Part shown: positions 63,201-64,000 of the stretch, in pieces
Layout of the letters: each line of letters opens with the position of its first letter
Numbering within the stretch: position 1 is the stretch's first letter
Assembly: GCF_024169245.1 (NCBI RefSeq)
Contig: NZ_JALJWP010000001.1
Span: 310,001-374,000, forward strand
DNA: 64,000 nucleotides
Reading direction: 5' to 3'
DNA from: Pseudomonas koreensis
Lineage (GTDB): Bacteria; Pseudomonadota; Gammaproteobacteria; Pseudomonadales; Pseudomonadaceae
Translations under genes and position numbers: made by a program
The notes under the pieces: model-generated
Database searches by the model: none
The model's input: the letters and a program-made list of their open reading frames with translations, nothing else
Told to the model about the DNA's origin: nothing

Positions 63201-63356
63201 CCCCGAGTCGTCGATCAGCAGCATCACGTTTGGCGCCACCGCAGCCGCGCTCAGCAATGGCGAATCGGAAGGCGTGAAAGCCCAGGCCGGCGCCGCCAGA
63301 TAGAAACTCAGGAGCATGCCGACCAGCAGCGAGGCGCCGCGTTCAATACTTCGCAT
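60267..63356 (-). CDS. pilY1: Type IV pilus tip adhesin and mechanosensor PilY1
   Basis: Large secreted pilus-tip protein, 1029 residues. A signal peptide is followed by a von Willebrand A-type domain with the MIDAS start LIDDSGSMNS (about 47-56). The C-terminal half is the beta-propeller domain of PilY1, with a calcium-binding loop DTNGDRLVDGNDT near residue 965. A second Asn/Asp-rich loop, NWDGVNNDGDNLNGDGEGD, is near 310-325. The ATG at 63356 has GGAGAG at good distance. It overlaps pilX by 14 nt. Confidence 0.95.
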   Translation of the reverse strand: MRSIERGASLLVGMLLSFYLAAPAWAFTPSDSPLLSAAAVAPNVMLLIDDSGSMNSIIYAAGFNPNVNRTPARECNAFLGLCSALNAPQITGDTVFLSSLPTSGCSGGAYAFYNNSVAPLCLKLPDPVGNENTRYSADYISYIVSLANSNGTRDFTTGAIPNDYRMNVARNVSTALVSSNRTLRMGLSTFNPATSTNPGNGGFIARSITDLSPVTGSVTQAQADANYNALISSINGLNAVANTPLAESYYEVTRYLRGLAPYYNGTPATYTSPIQYRCQKNYGVVITDGLPTYDRTFPTNDPLGGSRLPNWDGVNNDGDNLNGDGEGDTLYLDDIAKFAFDIDMRSTGTDAAGKSWNAVDFPRQNMNTYTVGFAADNDMLSDAASYGQGRYYQATDSSGLNAALSSALSDITSKAGSGGAGVASSSTLTSGSSFYQTTYDPKDWRGTIRSFGFTSTGTVNTSTAQWTTDTTIVPSATAPNFQSWNTASNTPIALALLNFSPAQQTTLNQGLPTGITGNDLVEWSKGTNKAGLKVRTALLGDIINSPLVLASPSDKTASDLTGDSSYTNYLTTKAANMNTSLVVNANDGFVNVINSANGTRRYAYMPSSVLPSLRLIADTNYVNGVSHKFLVDGQVGVFDAQAGTTWKTMAIGGTGAGGKTFYGLQLFDASAGNVIRALWEVSAPVTANTANAFNDLGYAYARPEVARLANGRWATFIANGYGSHSGVAALYVLDALDGSLIRKIVIDSTETSNGLSSVKLRVNSSNVVQAVYGGDLQGRMWKFDLSATAPESWGVAFAGKPLFTAPGGATQPITAQPLLADNPQGGKQVFFGTGKFNETADKTNKDLQAFYSIWDAEGGAGQITVSSLQAQAITGSFSGSSGQFLTTSQNETTYPGEKGWYLPLVYNNVLTGERVINQASLVLGRVVFTTASVDTTDPCSSFGTGRLVELDAFNGKMLNYAVIDTNGDRLVDGNDTISSGVVFTGGIPTLNVISSDAKTKLVSDTSGVITTVVEKGGGGSRRIMWRQIQ

Positions 63357-63819
63357 AGACACTCTCCACCACGCTACGCGAATTGCCGGCGATGCCGACC
63401 GCAGTGACGCGATACAAGGTTGCCGAGGTGTTGCTCGGCACGTTCACTGCTGTGAGGGTCGTGCCGATGTTCTGCACCCCGTAAAAGCCATTACCGGCGG
63501 CGATCCAGGTTACCCCGGAGGTCGAATTGAAGCCTGCCGAATTCACTACTGACGACTCCGCCGGCGGCATACATTGGTTGCCGCTGCACACCGCCAGTGC
63601 GTAACTGTCCAGCTGCACCGCGCTTTCGCCAACACGCAACGCCGCTTCGGCAGACTGGAACGATTGATTGCGCAGGCTCACGCTGCCGGCCATTTTTTCT
63701 TGCAGGTTGGCGCTCTGCATCGACGACAAGCCAATCAACGTAAGCAACAGCAGAAACACCAGACTGACCAGCAAGACCATGCCGCGTTGTGCCTGACGTT
63801 GCTGCAAGGAAATCCTCAT
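63343..63819 (-). CDS. pilX: Type IV minor pilin PilX
   Basis: A 158-residue minor pilin. The N-terminus MRISLQQRQAQRGMVLLVSL lacks the canonical FTLIE; it has the RGMVLLVSLVFLLLLTLIG hydrophobic segment usual for PilX, with no Glu5. The head has two Cys (AVCSGNQCMPP). An upstream in-frame ATG gives an extra leader and is rejected. It overlaps pilY1. The PilX-PilV-PilW-PilY1 group forms the pilus tip complex. Confidence 0.9.
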   Translation of the reverse strand: MRISLQQRQAQRGMVLLVSLVFLLLLTLIGLSSMQSANLQEKMAGSVSLRNQSFQSAEAALRVGESAVQLDSYALAVCSGNQCMPPAESSVVNSAGFNSTSGVTWIAAGNGFYGVQNIGTTLTAVNVPSNTSATLYRVTAVGIAGNSRSVVESVYAKY

Positions 63820-63829
63820 CGCCGGCCCC

Positions 63830-64000
63830 TCATGGCAAGCGGTTGCGCAATGCCGCAACCACGTTGAAGGTTTGGTTACGCACCCGATTGTTCGGGTCGG
63901 TGAGGGTCAGGCTCAGGCGTACACTGCGGATCCGCGCCGGATCGCCGGGGTTGCTGCTGTAAGTGGAGGCCGCCACGTCGGTCGCGGAGCTGGCCAGACC
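63830..64000 (-). CDS. pilW: Type IV minor pilin PilW, C-terminal part
   Basis: The frame runs off the right edge, leaving the last 56 residues (SVRLSLTLTDPNNRVRNQTF ... RNRLP). The sequence and place just before pilX (10-nt gap) fit PilW. Upstream fimT/fimU/pilV would be expected beyond the edge. Confidence 0.8.
   Translation of the reverse strand, partial: GLASSATDVAASTYSSNPGDPARIRSVRLSLTLTDPNNRVRNQTFNVVAALRNRLP

Overview
The window is chromosomal DNA of a Pseudomonas, most likely of the P. fluorescens group. The evidence is the gene content and order (cbrX-cbrA-cbrB-crcZ-pcnB, mrcB-lpoP, pilBCD-coaE-yacG, clpB-pgeF-rluD, bamD, pilSR, thiO, pilE/Y1/X/W), the GC-rich codon use, and two families of Pseudomonas REP/BIME palindromes in the intergenic gaps. 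From memory of P. aeruginosa PAO1, two blocks of the ancestral map are joined here. Block one (1-38000) runs pssA to a BON-domain gene. Block two (38200-64000) runs pilA to pilW. It is a core-genome window: I saw no prophage, transposase, integrase or CRISPR array.

Layout. 1-4300: pssA (partial), then ilvI-ilvN-ilvC for branched-chain amino acids behind a long leader. 4300-8400: cell-wall operon mrcB-lpoP-yqcC (PBP1B, its lipoprotein activator, a small protein). 8400-11260: a two-domain kinase-like protein, a pentapeptide-repeat protein, a TfoX C-terminal-like protein, and a Fur-regulated PrrF-type sRNA. 11270-14930: heme ABC transporter phuTUVW with a Fur-box promoter but no adjacent receptor or PhuS. 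14976-19050: Rieske protein, sfsA, aminotransferase, dksA, gluQRS. 19128-24265: carbon-catabolite control locus cbrX-cbrA-cbrB and the sRNA crcZ, with a CbrB site, a sigma-54 promoter and six A-rich Hfq/Crc motifs. 24437-28385: pcnB-folK-panB-panC (no panD). 28767-37218: pgi, acs, an rRNA methyltransferase-like gene, a large DUF748 protein and a DUF2845 protein. 37600-38000: BON protein.

38250-43530: type IV pilus biogenesis (pilA divergent from pilBCD), then coaE and yacG. 43570-47117: CbiM-like membrane protein, DUF1780, MOSC, DUF3094, ndh. 47274-48899: chemoreceptor. 49062-49478: tRNA cluster Asn-Pro-Lys-Pro. 49776-54153: clpB, pgeF, rluD. 54305-58603: bamD, PP0621-family protein, pilS-pilR. 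58692-64000: thiO, and the minor pilin operon pilW-pilX-pilY1-pilE on the minus strand.

Two regulatory circuits can be read directly from the DNA. The first is CbrAB, through sigma-54, driving CrcZ. The second is Fur controlling both PrrF and phuTUVW. A sigma-54 promoter for pilA, a heat-shock-type promoter for clpB and a strong GC-discriminator promoter for the tRNA cluster are also visible. Nothing here is a clearly new system. The best candidates for follow-up are the tRNA-Pro copy placed right behind an intrinsic terminator, the uncharacterised kinase-like fusion beside PBP1B, the heme transporter without its receptor, the ilvI leader, and the DUF748-OmpA-like envelope protein.
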